Below are positions 1 through 7,051 of a DNA stretch of 64,000 bases, in pieces. A program made the translations under genes and the position numbers. Source of the stretch: Bacteroidota bacterium (GTDB taxonomy: Bacteria > Bacteroidota > Bacteroidia > Chitinophagales > Chitinophagaceae); contig JAIUNV010000006.1 of NCBI GenBank assembly GCA_020161435.1, positions 62,001-126,000 on the forward strand, given 5' to 3'. The notes under the pieces are model-generated. The model was not told the origin of the DNA. It was given only the letters and a program-made list of their open reading frames with translations, and did no database searches. Every line of letters starts with the position of its first letter. Positions within the stretch are counted from its first letter, which is position 1.

Positions 1-1
1 T

Positions 2-526
2 AAATATCAGGGGGCTCAATCGCAGTATCTGGCTGTTCAGGCTGAAATTTCGGACGTGAAATACGGAGCGAGAATCGAACAGCAAAAAATGGCTTTTGGA
101 CAACAGGAAAGAGCTTTGGGAGCTTTGCAGGAGGTTTCGGTTGCGGATTCCGAGCGGTATATCATTGCTCCACAGGATATGACGGTAGAGTCCATTACGC
201 TTAAAGCAGGGGAGCTGGCACTTCCCGGTTATACCTTGATTAGCGGAACGATTTCGGAATCGACTTATTTCCGTTTTACGATTCCCGAAAGCCGACTTTC
301 AAAGGTTCAGAAAGGACAGGAAGTAACCGTCAATATAGTCTATAACAAAAGTCAGGTTAAGGGAAAAATAACTTCGGTTAAGGCTTTGGGAGCTTATGCA
401 AACATCGCAACGGCTTATCCCGATTATGAAATTCAGGAGAGTCTTTTTGAGATAAAAATCAGTCCGATTGATGTAGAACAAGCTAAAGATTTGTTTAAGA
501 AAACTACGGTTACTTTAGAATTGTAA
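2..526 (+). CDS. HlyD-family efflux adaptor (C-terminal part, cut by left window edge)
   Basis: The reading frame is open from the first bases of the window, so the true start lies outside and only about 174 residues are visible. What remains fits the C-terminal half of a periplasmic adaptor (membrane fusion protein): a Gln/Ala/Glu-rich helical stretch, then a beta-rich part with the lipoyl/barrel-type phrase YIIAPQDMTVESITLKAGE near residue 55 and an RLSKVQKGQEVTVNI segment. Such proteins link an inner-membrane exporter to an outer-membrane channel. The next gene, 9 bases downstream on the same strand, is an ABC-2 type permease, so the two probably form one export operon. Base composition is AT-richer than the core part of the window. 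Family assignment is fairly sure; the substrate cannot be told. Confidence 0.75.
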   Translation, partial: KYQGAQSQYLAVQAEISDVKYGARIEQQKMAFGQQERALGALQEVSVADSERYIIAPQDMTVESITLKAGELALPGYTLISGTISESTYFRFTIPESRLSKVQKGQEVTVNIVYNKSQVKGKITSVKALGAYANIATAYPDYEIQESLFEIKISPIDVEQAKDLFKKTTVTLEL

Positions 527-535
527 TAAGAAATT

Positions 536-1696
536 ATGAAAAACTTTTTTTCGCTTATAAAAAGAGAATTCCGTTTGTTTTGGGATAACAGTGTGCTTCG
601 GTTGCTTTTTATTGGGGCTCCGATTATGTACGGAATACTTTTAGGCTTTGTTTATCAGAAAGGTAAAGTTACCGATTTGCCTGTTGTGGTGGTTGATGAA
701 GACCAAAGTCAGATGAGCCGAAAAGCTATTGAAATGATGAATGACAACGAGGTTCTGAATGTGGCTTTTATCCGATACGACCAAAACGATTTGGCTAAAA
801 TCGTAGCTGAAAACGATAACATTCCTGCGGTTGTGATTATTCCGAAAGATTTTGAGAAACAGGTAATGACCAAAAAATATCCCGAAGTGCTTACGATTGT
901 GAATACTTCGAATGTTTTGACTGCCAATTATGCTTCGACAGCCATTCAGGTTTGTTTGGGAACATTCAAAGCGGGAGTTCAGATTGAAGCCCTCAAAAAA
1001 CAGGGAATGCCCGAAAGTGTGGCTATGTCGCAATATGAGCCGTTCAAAACCACGTTTATCAAAAAATACAACCGAAGCACGAACTATATGTACTTTTTGT
1101 GGCCCGGCATTTTGGCTACGGTTTTGCAACAGGTTTTGCTGTTAGGCTTGGCTGTGTCGTTTGCCTCGGAATACGAAAACGGAACGTTCAGAACTTTGGT
1201 TTCGGAAAACAAATCCCTACTCAAAATAATGGCAATTAAGATAATTCCGTATCTGATAATGAGCTTCGGTATTTGGATCTTGTATTATCTGTTTACGTTT
1301 TGGTTCAGGATTCCGTTTTATGAAAATCTAGGTGCTTTGACCTTTGTAGCGGGAATTTTCGTGTTGTCGGTATGTTTTATCGGGATATTGGTAAGCATAC
1401 TGATTCCGAGTCAGCTCAAAGCAACCGAAATCCTGATGGTTATAGCCACTCCGAGCTTTATTTTGAGCGGATTTACGTGGCCGCTTTCGCAAATGCCCGA
1501 TTGGGTTGTGGCTGTTGCAAATGTGATTCCGCTTACGCATTTCTTACAGGCATTCAGAATTTTGCTGATAGAAGAAGGAACGTTGTCCCAATGTTCGGGC
1601 GCAATTTGGGCTATGATTTGGATTGGGCTTGTTTGTGCGGTTTTGTCTTATGTGGCTTTGTATTTTAAAAAGAGAAAGGTATTGAAACAAGGTTGA
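536..1696 (+). CDS. ABC-2 type transporter permease
   Basis: A 386-residue inner-membrane protein of the ABC2_membrane_3 type. One hydrophobic helix lies near residues 20-45, followed by a large extracytoplasmic domain (about 45-180) that includes DLPVVVVDEDQSQMSR, then about five membrane helices from residue 185 to the end, and a short Lys-rich tail. This topology is typical of exporters working with an HlyD adaptor, and the adaptor gene is directly upstream. Related operons usually also carry a second permease or an ATPase subunit; neither follows here, because the next bases run into a palindromic repeat and an insertion sequence. The operon may therefore have been cut at its 3' side. The transported compound is unknown. 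Confidence 0.82.
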   Translation: MKNFFSLIKREFRLFWDNSVLRLLFIGAPIMYGILLGFVYQKGKVTDLPVVVVDEDQSQMSRKAIEMMNDNEVLNVAFIRYDQNDLAKIVAENDNIPAVVIIPKDFEKQVMTKKYPEVLTIVNTSNVLTANYASTAIQVCLGTFKAGVQIEALKKQGMPESVAMSQYEPFKTTFIKKYNRSTNYMYFLWPGILATVLQQVLLLGLAVSFASEYENGTFRTLVSENKSLLKIMAIKIIPYLIMSFGIWILYYLFTFWFRIPFYENLGALTFVAGIFVLSVCFIGILVSILIPSQLKATEILMVIATPSFILSGFTWPLSQMPDWVVAVANVIPLTHFLQAFRILLIEEGTLSQCSGAIWAMIWIGLVCAVLSYVALYFKKRKVLKQG

Positions 1697-1787
1697 ATTT
1701 TGTACTGCAAAAAAATCCTGTGTGGTAGATTTTTATTATTTTTTTCTGTGTCAGGTTGTTATTTTTCAGCCGTTTAATTTCAGGGGT

Positions 1788-1886
1788 ACGGTTGTTCTGC
1801 CATTGCCACTAACGGTTTCGGGCTTTGCGTTCGGGCGGGTTTCGGAGCACAGAACTGTCTGCCAGCACTACACTTGAATAGAAGCA
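1788..1886. repeat. Cassette-type palindromic repeat A, left half (interrupted by IS copy A)
   Basis: The stretch ACGGTTGTTCTGCCATTGCC followed by ACTAACGG, a GCTTTGCG core and GGCGGG closely parallels the left arm of the complete repeat at 6887-7046 (ACGGTTTGCTGGTAGGCTTG, CCACCAACG, GCTTTGCG, GGCGGGG). Both copies then continue with ACTTGAAT and reach AGAAGCA. In the complete copy AGAAGCA leads into the right arm; here it is followed directly by the terminal repeat of the insertion sequence. The matching right-arm sequence lies on the other side of the IS, from 3371. It sits downstream of the ABC permease gene and, on the other strand, 3' of the gene at 3441-4004. Confidence 0.6.
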
Positions 1887-1997
1887 TGACCCGTCCTGAA
1901 AAAAGTTGACTGTGTTATTGCATAAATCCTGCTATAGGTTGATGAAGATAAAACATCCTGAATATGGTTGATTAAAAAGGTTGCTTGTGTTGTGTGG

Positions 1998-2046
1998 CCC
2001 AAAAAAAGTTGTGTAGCCCTTCACAGCTAAAGCAACTTTTTTTGGG
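1998..2046. terminator. Long A/T-rich hairpin after orfB of IS copy A
   Basis: The 14-base arm CCCAAAAAAAGTTG (1998-2011) is perfectly complemented by CAACTTTTTTTGGG (2033-2046), leaving a 21-base loop. It begins just past the orfB stop codon. It is probably a bidirectional transcription terminator that both ends transposase transcription and blocks read-in from the flank. The same hairpin occurs in copy B. A role in transposition cannot be excluded. Confidence 0.55.
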
Positions 2047-2049
2047 AGC

Positions 2050-2991
2050 CTATGGGATGTTACTATTCATTCTTTTCGACTTGGTATTTTGTTGATAGTA
2101 GTTTTTCCATCTTCTTATCTGTGGTCCTTGTTGTTGGTGTACTTCATGCGGTATTTGCCAGTTGAGGCTGCTGTGCCTTCTTTTGTAATTGTAGACGGTT
2201 ATGCATCGTGCAATATGTTTTGAGGCGTCATCAATATTGTCATAGTATTTGCTGATGAGTTCTGATTTCAGAATGCCATTTACCCGTTCTGCAATAGCAT
2301 TTTCATAGGGGTCTCCGTTTTGAGTCATACTAATGTGAGCATTGTGTTGATGCAGTAGTTGTACATAAGCGGTACTGCAATATTGTATGCCTCTGTCGCT
2401 GTGATGTATCACTATTGTTTCTGGCGGTTTTTGTGCGAATGCTTTTTTGAGTGCAAGTGTGGCGCTGCTTACTTTCATGTCATCACTTACATGGAAGCCG
2501 ACGATTTTTCTTGAGTATGCATCTGTGATTAAGAAGAGATAAGCAAAGCGGTGTTTGAGTGGTATGTAAGTAATGTCTGCTACCCACAGTTCATGTGCTT
2601 TTAAAGGCGTAAAACCCTTTACCATATTGGGATATCGGTAGAAGTGATGTTTGCTGTTGGTGGTGTGCACACTGCGTTTTGTTCTTCTTACAAGCAGTTT
2701 ATTTCTTTTGAGTAAATCAAAAAACTTATCTCTGCCCATTGCTATCTGGTGCTGCGCAAAGAACGGTTGCAGTTCAATAAATAATTTACGGCCGCCACAT
2801 CGTGGCTGATGTTTTCTGATGGCGTCTATTTGTTGCAACAGCAGTTGTTCTGCCATCATTTTTGAGACAGTTTTTTGCTGTTGTTTGTGGTAAGCCTGAG
2901 GCGAATAACCCAGCAGCCGGCAAATCGTTTGCAGGCTGAAATGTGGATTTACCTTTTTTACTTCTCGGACTGTTGGGTGCCAGGCTTTTTT
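2050..2991 (-). CDS. IS3-family transposase OrfB (DDE integrase), copy A
   Basis: The catalytic part of the transposase, read in the -1 frame relative to orfA from the slip site at 2985-2991. The first internal ATG is at 2859 (269 residues from there). Before it, the frame already encodes protein-like sequence (KKAWHPTVREVKKVNPHFSL, then a CRLLGYSPQAY motif), which argues that OrfB is made as an OrfAB fusion of about 426 residues. The integrase core shows the three acidic residues in the contexts LWVADITYI, IHHSDRGIQY and ENAIAERVNG. Function: strand cleavage and transfer during transposition. It is intact and differs from copy B by one residue near the C-terminus (SNIP versus SNTP). Confidence 0.9.
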   Translation of the reverse strand, partial: KKAWHPTVREVKKVNPHFSLQTICRLLGYSPQAYHKQQQKTVSKMMAEQLLLQQIDAIRKHQPRCGGRKLFIELQPFFAQHQIAMGRDKFFDLLKRNKLLVRRTKRSVHTTNSKHHFYRYPNMVKGFTPLKAHELWVADITYIPLKHRFAYLFLITDAYSRKIVGFHVSDDMKVSSATLALKKAFAQKPPETIVIHHSDRGIQYCSTAYVQLLHQHNAHISMTQNGDPYENAIAERVNGILKSELISKYYDNIDDASKHIARCITVYNYKRRHSSLNWQIPHEVHQQQGPQIRRWKNYYQQNTKSKRMNSNIP

Positions 2992-3329
2992 CTGATAGCG
3001 ATATCCAGCTTTTTTTCTGCAACGTTGATCATAGTATCAAGCGCATCGGCACGGAGTTTTTGCCACTCCAGCTGTTTTTCCAGCGCTGCTATTTTTTGGA
3101 GCAGGGCAGTTGTTTGCTCGTTGTCGTGAGATGACTTTTTCGGGGAGCTGTTCATGCTACTGGTGGAATAAGATTGTTGCTTTTGTGTTGGGGGTAAGTT
3201 ATGAATTCCCTGATGAATAAGCACCCATTTGCAAATGGTGGTACGGCTGATGCCGTACTTGGCGGCGAGGGCTCTGAAGCCACAGCCTTGAGTTAAATAC
3301 TCCTGAATGATCTGTTCTTTTAGGTCCAT
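2958..3329 (-). CDS. IS3-family OrfA (HTH DNA-binding), copy A
   Basis: A 123-residue protein starting with MDLKEQIIQEYLTQGCGFRA. The N-terminal half carries a helix-turn-helix (about residues 15-45, LAAKYGISRTTICKWV) that would bind the terminal repeats. The C-terminal half (about 70-105) is a coiled coil or leucine zipper (LLQKIAALEKQLEWQKLRAD) used for multimerisation. The heptamer A AAA AAG at complement 2985-2991, close before its stop, lets ribosomes slip by -1 into the OrfB frame. It is identical to the copy at 5144-5515. The ATG at 3329 lies about 40 bases inside the right end of the element. Confidence 0.9.
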   Translation of the reverse strand: MDLKEQIIQEYLTQGCGFRALAAKYGISRTTICKWVLIHQGIHNLPPTQKQQSYSTSSMNSSPKKSSHDNEQTTALLQKIAALEKQLEWQKLRADALDTMINVAEKKLDIAIRKKPGTQQSEK

Positions 3330-3370
3330 AAAATGGTTGATTTTTAGTCAACCTATTTCAGGACGAGACA

Positions 3371-3430
3371 AACAACTGCTGATTGTTATTCCGTCTGCCA
3401 GCCTTGCGGCAAACCTTTTGTCGCATGCAG
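3371..3430. repeat. Cassette-type palindromic repeat A, right half
   Basis: Read on the minus strand, this stretch (GACAAAAGGTTTGCCGCAAG, then GCTGGC and ATAACAATCAGC) is clearly related to the sequence flanking IS copy B at 5557-5613 (ACAAAAGTATTTGCAAAAGC, then GGGCTGG and ATAACATCAGC). Both abut the right end of an IS copy, and both lie directly 3' of a minus-strand gene. I read it as the right half of the repeat whose left half is 1788-1886. Confidence 0.5.
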
Positions 3431-3440
3431 TTTTTTGTTG

Positions 3441-4004
3441 TCAAGCCATAGAAACTGCTGGCTTTTTATTTGTCAAGTCGTTACTGCTTTTTTTATACCA
3501 GTTTATATTTGTCTTAAAATTTATTGTGTCGCCAATTCGTTCATATTCCTCAAAAAATAGATTTTCTACTGTTTGTGGCTTTCCATAATAATACCATTCC
3601 CATAAAACCTTGTCTGCCTTGTCAATTTGAAAATGTCCTTTCGTATCAGTAATGTTTTCTGCATTCCAAATTGTCAGCCGCTCTTGATTGTCAAATGTCA
3701 GTGTCAATTTATTTAACTCCTTGTCGAACGATACTATGTCAAGCTTATGAAAATTGTCCATCGGTCTGCCAAACCAACTTCCCCAAATACAAAGTGAGCC
3801 GCCTTCAAAATTTCGGGCTGAAGAATTATCTCTATTGAAAAACTCAATTGCTGTCATAAATAAGTGTCTAAAAAACAAAGTCGTGTCCTGTGTTGCTAAT
3901 GTTAGAATACTGTGTCTGTAAAATTGCATACAACGTTCGAGTATTTGCGAAGGCAGGGAATTCATTGATTGTCCAGCCTGGTACAAATGCCCAATTGAAA
4001 ACAT
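3441..4004 (-). CDS. Uncharacterised protein (cargo gene between the two IS copies)
   Basis: Up to 187 residues; no functional family recognised. The conserved-looking part starts around residue 85 (GGSLCIWGSWFGRPMDN) and continues with short beta-strand-like pieces (LTLTFDNQERLTIWNAENI, DKVLWEWYYYGKPQT). It is rich in Trp, Tyr and Phe and has no signal peptide or membrane helix. The start is uncertain: codons for Met occur at residues 1, 14, 26 and about 50, and the first 50-80 residues could be leader sequence. It lies between the IS copies on the same strand as the transposases. A palindromic repeat half sits at its 3' end, as for the other accessory genes here. Low GC suggests foreign origin. 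Confidence 0.55.
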   Translation of the reverse strand: MFSIGHLYQAGQSMNSLPSQILERCMQFYRHSILTLATQDTTLFFRHLFMTAIEFFNRDNSSARNFEGGSLCIWGSWFGRPMDNFHKLDIVSFDKELNKLTLTFDNQERLTIWNAENITDTKGHFQIDKADKVLWEWYYYGKPQTVENLFFEEYERIGDTINFKTNINWYKKSSNDLTNKKPAVSMA

Positions 4005-4029
4005 GTTGTTGAAGTTAAGAACTAAAGCT

Positions 4030-4070
4030 GAAAATTGAACGTCAAGCCCGAACCGCTGCTGATGCCTGCA
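4030..4070. repeat. Cassette-type palindromic repeat B, left half
   Basis: The sequence AACGTCAAGCCCGAACCGC, then TGCTGATGCCTGCA, lies directly left of IS copy B. It starts with the same AACGT as the complete repeat at 6887-7046. Its complement (GCGGTTCGGGCTTGACGTT) resembles the left arm of repeat A (ACGGTTTCGGGCTTTGCGTT). It is shorter and more diverged than the other copies. The last three bases, GCA (4068-4070), recur at 5557-5559 across the IS. Confidence 0.4.
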
Positions 4071-4183
4071 TGACCCGTCCTGAAAAAAGTTGACTGTGTT
4101 ATTGAATAAATCCTGCTATAGGTTGATGAAGATAAAACATCCTGAATATGGTTGATTAAAAAGGTTGCTTGTAGTGTGTGTGG

Positions 4184-4232
4184 CCCAAAAAAAGTTGTGT
4201 AGCCCTTCACAGCTAAAGCAACTTTTTTTGGG
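4184..4232. terminator. Long A/T-rich hairpin after orfB of IS copy B
   Basis: Same perfect 14-base stem as in copy A: CCCAAAAAAAGTTG (4184-4197) with CAACTTTTTTTGGG (4219-4232). It sits just past the orfB stop codon at 4236 and is probably a terminator protecting the element from read-through. Confidence 0.55.
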
Positions 4233-4235
4233 AGC

Positions 4236-5177
4236 CTAAGGGGTGTTGCTATTCATTCTTTTCGATTTGGTATTTTGCTGATAGTAGTTTTTCCATCTTC
4301 TTATCTGTGGTCCTTGTTGTTGGTGTACTTCATGCGGTATTTGCCAGTTGAGGCTGCTGTGCCTTCTTTTGTAATTGTAGACGGTTATGCATCGTGCAAT
4401 ATGTTTTGAGGCGTCATCAATATTGTCATAGTATTTGCTGATGAGTTCTGATTTCAGAATGCCATTTACCCGTTCTGCAATAGCATTTTCATAGGGGTCT
4501 CCGTTTTGAGTCATACTAATGTGAGCATTGTGTTGATGCAGTAGTTGTACATAAGCGGTACTGCAATATTGTATGCCTCTGTCGCTGTGATGTATCACTA
4601 TTGTTTCTGGCGGTTTTTGTGCGAATGCTTTTTTGAGTGCAAGTGTGGCGCTGCTTACTTTCATGTCATCACTTACATGGAAGCCGACGATTTTTCTTGA
4701 GTATGCATCTGTGATTAAGAAGAGATAAGCAAAGCGGTGTTTGAGTGGTATGTAAGTAATGTCTGCTACCCACAGTTCATGTGCTTTTAAAGGCGTAAAA
4801 CCCTTTACCATATTGGGATATCGGTAGAAGTGATGTTTGCTGTTGGTGGTGTGCACACTGCGTTTTGTTCTTCTTACAAGCAGTTTATTTCTTTTGAGTA
4901 AATCAAAAAACTTATCTCTGCCCATTGCTATCTGGTGCTGCGCAAAGAACGGTTGCAGTTCAATAAATAATTTACGGCCGCCACATCGTGGCTGATGTTT
5001 TCTGATGGCGTCTATTTGTTGCAACAGCAGTTGTTCTGCCATCATTTTTGAGACAGTTTTTTGCTGTTGTTTGTGGTAAGCCTGAGGCGAATAACCCAGC
5101 AGCCGGCAAATCGTTTGCAGGCTGAAATGTGGATTTACCTTTTTTACTTCTCGGACTGTTGGGTGCCAGGCTTTTTT
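4236..5177 (-). CDS. IS3-family transposase OrfB (DDE integrase), copy B
   Basis: Same gene as the copy at 2050-2991, with the acidic residues in VADITYI, HSDRGIQY and NAIAERVNG all intact. It is read in the -1 frame from the slippery heptamer at complement 5171-5177; the first ATG in frame is at 5045. The single visible protein difference is Thr for Ile near the C-terminus. Since both copies have complete orfA, slip site, orfB and terminal repeats, either could supply transposase for both elements. Expression level cannot be judged from the sequence. Confidence 0.9.
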   Translation of the reverse strand, partial: KKAWHPTVREVKKVNPHFSLQTICRLLGYSPQAYHKQQQKTVSKMMAEQLLLQQIDAIRKHQPRCGGRKLFIELQPFFAQHQIAMGRDKFFDLLKRNKLLVRRTKRSVHTTNSKHHFYRYPNMVKGFTPLKAHELWVADITYIPLKHRFAYLFLITDAYSRKIVGFHVSDDMKVSSATLALKKAFAQKPPETIVIHHSDRGIQYCSTAYVQLLHQHNAHISMTQNGDPYENAIAERVNGILKSELISKYYDNIDDASKHIARCITVYNYKRRHSSLNWQIPHEVHQQQGPQIRRWKNYYQQNTKSKRMNSNTP

Positions 5178-5515
5178 CTGATAGCGATATCCAGCTTTTT
5201 TTCTGCAACGTTGATCATAGTATCAAGCGCATCGGCACGGAGTTTTTGCCACTCCAGCTGTTTTTCCAGCGCTGCTATTTTTTGGAGCAGGGCAGTTGTT
5301 TGCTCGTTGTCGTGAGATGACTTTTTCGGGGAGCTGTTCATGCTACTGGTGGAATAAGATTGTTGCTTTTGTGTTGGGGGTAAGTTATGAATTCCCTGAT
5401 GAATAAGCACCCATTTGCAAATGGTGGTACGGCTGATGCCGTACTTGGCGGCGAGGGCTCTGAAGCCACAGCCTTGAGTTAAATACTCCTGAATGATCTG
5501 TTCTTTTAGGTCCAT
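5144..5515 (-). CDS. IS3-family OrfA (HTH DNA-binding), copy B
   Basis: A 123-residue protein with the same sequence as the OrfA at 2958-3329: helix-turn-helix in the first third, then a coiled-coil segment before the C-terminus. The A AAA AAG heptamer (complement 5171-5177) lies within its last codons and would redirect part of the ribosomes into OrfB. Alone, OrfA of this family usually acts as a DNA-binding regulator; fused to OrfB it forms the active transposase. Confidence 0.9.
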   Translation of the reverse strand: MDLKEQIIQEYLTQGCGFRALAAKYGISRTTICKWVLIHQGIHNLPPTQKQQSYSTSSMNSSPKKSSHDNEQTTALLQKIAALEKQLEWQKLRADALDTMINVAEKKLDIAIRKKPGTQQSEK

Positions 5516-5556
5516 AAAATGGTTGATTTTTAGTCAACCTATTTCAGGACGAGACA

Positions 5557-5613
5557 GCACACAGCTGATGTTATAGTGTCCAGCCCTGCTTTTGCAAATA
5601 CTTTTGTTGGTGG
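5557..5613. repeat. Cassette-type palindromic repeat B, right half
   Basis: This stretch follows IS copy B and ends just before the stop of the gene at 5627-6328. It contains GCTTTTGCAAATACTTTTGT and then TGGTGGC. Its complement reads GCCACCAAC followed by TTTGCAAAAGCAGGG, matching the GCCACCAACG/GGCGGGG arm of the repeat at 6887-7046. The first bases, GCA, duplicate the trinucleotide on the other side of the IS. Confidence 0.55.
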
Positions 5614-5626
5614 CAGGCGTTTGTCG

Positions 5627-6328
5627 TCAGGTTTGTTTTTTATCTTTTACACCTATAACTAAAAGCCACAAACAAGTTCCAATCTCTCCAAAGCTTGCAG
5701 GCAGACTTATGTATGATGATATTCCAATTTTAGAGTAATCATGAATTAGTGTGTATCCTATGAAATTTATTAAATACCCAAAACAGCCAAGCATTAATAA
5801 TACTCCTAAAAGTTTGGGAAGAAACCCTGATTTAAAAACTAAATAACCGAACGGGAATAACCAAAGTCCTGAAAATATGTGAACAATCCGCATGCCATTG
5901 TCATACTGGTCAAGATATTGCATTACCGCTAATTGGATTTGGTCTGTTGATAAACCTAATTTACTTTGTCCACCTATGATAAGCGAAAGAATTGAAAATA
6001 AGTTTTGAACATTCAAGAAAAATACTGGAACACTTAAAACCGCTAAAAGCACCATAAGTTTTGCATAATTTTCATTTACGGTTTTCAATAATTTGTACAG
6101 TACAAGTGGCAAGAAAAGAAAAAAAGTATAGCATAAAAGTCCACCAACGATTCCTAACCGTAAAAGTGTTTGGGAAGAGGTAATATTTTGAAAAATTAAA
6201 GAAGCATTGTCTGCATTAAAAAGTTTAGAGGGTACATACATTAAAGTGAAAATGCCTGTTACTACAACCCCTAAATACAAAAGCCCTGCAATTCTGGCTA
6301 ATTTTTTGTTTGAAATTTCTGTTGCCAT
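5627..6328 (-). CDS. DUF4386 family membrane protein
   Basis: A 233-residue polytopic membrane protein with about six hydrophobic helices (roughly residues 10-32, 55-80, 88-115, 145-165, 170-195 and 205-228). Phrases such as ARIAGLLYLGVVVTGIF near the N-terminus and HIFSGLWLFPFGYLVFKSGF in the second half are characteristic of DUF4386, a family without known function. It follows the 141-residue membrane protein gene after 15 bases on the same strand, so the two are probably co-transcribed and may form one cassette. The palindromic repeat B lies immediately 3'. GC content is low compared with the core genes, suggesting acquisition. Confidence 0.75.
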   Translation of the reverse strand: MATEISNKKLARIAGLLYLGVVVTGIFTLMYVPSKLFNADNASLIFQNITSSQTLLRLGIVGGLLCYTFFLFLPLVLYKLLKTVNENYAKLMVLLAVLSVPVFFLNVQNLFSILSLIIGGQSKLGLSTDQIQLAVMQYLDQYDNGMRIVHIFSGLWLFPFGYLVFKSGFLPKLLGVLLMLGCFGYLINFIGYTLIHDYSKIGISSYISLPASFGEIGTCLWLLVIGVKDKKQT

Positions 6329-6343
6329 GATTCATTTGGTAAT

Positions 6344-6769
6344 TTAGTTTCTCCATTTCCATGCATACCATATAATTATTGAAGTAAGTATGCTTTCAAC
6401 TATTGCGTAAAAAACATAGAAGGCTCTCCATTCTGAAATTGATGTAACCGCAATCAAAAGCATAATTGCTGTAAATAAAACGCCTGCGATTAAGTTCAAC
6501 CTCCTATTTATTTTTGTTTTCAATATAACAGACAAGCAAACCATTAGAGCTGGAACTGCCAATAATGCGGAAGCTGCAAACAGTTTTACTGGATTATCAA
6601 GCATACTGTTTCCGTTGATTATCCCTTGCACTTTGTTAGGCACATAGAGTTCAAAATAGTCGCCATAGATATAAAAAAATGTCACTGATGCCCACAAAGC
6701 CGAAAGTTTGATTTTGACGTTTATTTTTAATTCTTCTAAATCACTTGAATTTGTACCACTTGAATTCAT
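6344..6769 (-). CDS. Small integral membrane protein (DUF6326-like)
   Basis: 141 residues. A hydrophilic N-terminus (MNSSGTNSSDLEELKINVKI) is followed by four likely membrane helices (about 22-42, 62-85, 92-112 and 115-136) and a short basic tail ending WYAWKWRN. The segment LWASVTFFYIYGDYFELYVP and the later NSMLDNPVKLFAASALLAVPA resemble DUF6326 proteins as I remember them; this is from memory, not a search. It is the first gene of a two-gene unit with the DUF4386 protein. Function unknown; the pairing suggests a shared membrane role. Confidence 0.6.
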   Translation of the reverse strand: MNSSGTNSSDLEELKINVKIKLSALWASVTFFYIYGDYFELYVPNKVQGIINGNSMLDNPVKLFAASALLAVPALMVCLSVILKTKINRRLNLIAGVLFTAIMLLIAVTSISEWRAFYVFYAIVESILTSIIIWYAWKWRN

Positions 6770-6886
6770 AATTGCGTTTAAGGTTTTAAGTTAATGATTT
6801 GTCTGGGGTGTTGCATTGGTGAAACGATTGAGTTGTATAAAAAGTTACAGTAAAATAAAATATTTGTAGTCTGCTGTCAATTGGAA

Positions 6887-7046
6887 ACGGTTTGCTGGTA
6901 GGCTTGCCACCAACGTTTTGCCGCTTTGCGAAGGCGGGGATTTTTAGCACTAAACTTCATTAGATGCACAAAACTTGAATTTAGCACTTCACTGTCATAG
7001 AAGCACGAAACCCCCGCTTTTGCAAAACGGCTGTTACAAGCTGGCC
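6887..7046. repeat. Cassette-type palindromic repeat C (complete)
   Basis: A roughly 160-base imperfect palindrome. Left arm: GGCTTGCCACCAACG, then GTTTTGC (6915-6921) and GGCGGGG (to 6939). Right arm: CCCCCGC (7011-7017), GCAAAAC (7022-7028) and GTTACAAGCTGGCC (to 7046). The arms pair GTTTTGC with GCAAAAC and GCGGGG with CCCCGC. The centre contains near-repeats (TTTAGCACTAAACTTCA and TTTAGCACTTCACTGTCA). The arrangement of complementary outer boxes ending in AAC and starting with GTT is reminiscent of integron attC sites. It lies 6 bases past the stop codon of the HEAT-repeat gene. Confidence 0.7.
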
Positions 7047-7051
7047 TTCTG

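Larger units (their letters stand above)
1887..3370 (-). mobile_element. IS3-family insertion sequence, copy A
   Basis: A 1,484-bp element bounded by imperfect terminal inverted repeats: TGACCCGTCCTGAAAAAAGT on the left and, read inward on the other strand, TGTCTCGTCCTGAAATAGGT on the right. The ends are TG...CA as usual for IS3-family elements. It encodes orfA and orfB on the minus strand, joined by a frameshift site. A second copy with very few differences lies at 4071-5556. The left flank is GCA (1884-1886) but the right flank is AAC (3371-3373), so this copy shows no clean target duplication. The left end carries three TIR-like motifs (1894, 1927, 1956) that may be extra transposase-binding sites. 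Confidence 0.9.
4071..5556 (-). mobile_element. IS3-family insertion sequence, copy B
   Basis: A 1,486-bp near-identical copy of the element at 1887-3370, in the same orientation. Visible differences are a 2-bp indel near 4171 and a few substitutions around the orfB stop. Terminal inverted repeats begin TGACCCGTCC and end GGACGAGACA. A 3-bp direct repeat GCA flanks it (4068-4070 and 5557-5559), as expected for IS3-type target duplication. The near-identity of the copies implies recent duplication. Together with copy A it brackets the gene at 3441-4004, so the pair could move as a compound transposon. Confidence 0.92.

Noticed and set aside
2786..3022. A 78-codon minus-strand frame between orfA and orfB
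   Set aside because: It is the third frame of the IS overlap region; the true products are OrfA and the OrfAB fusion.
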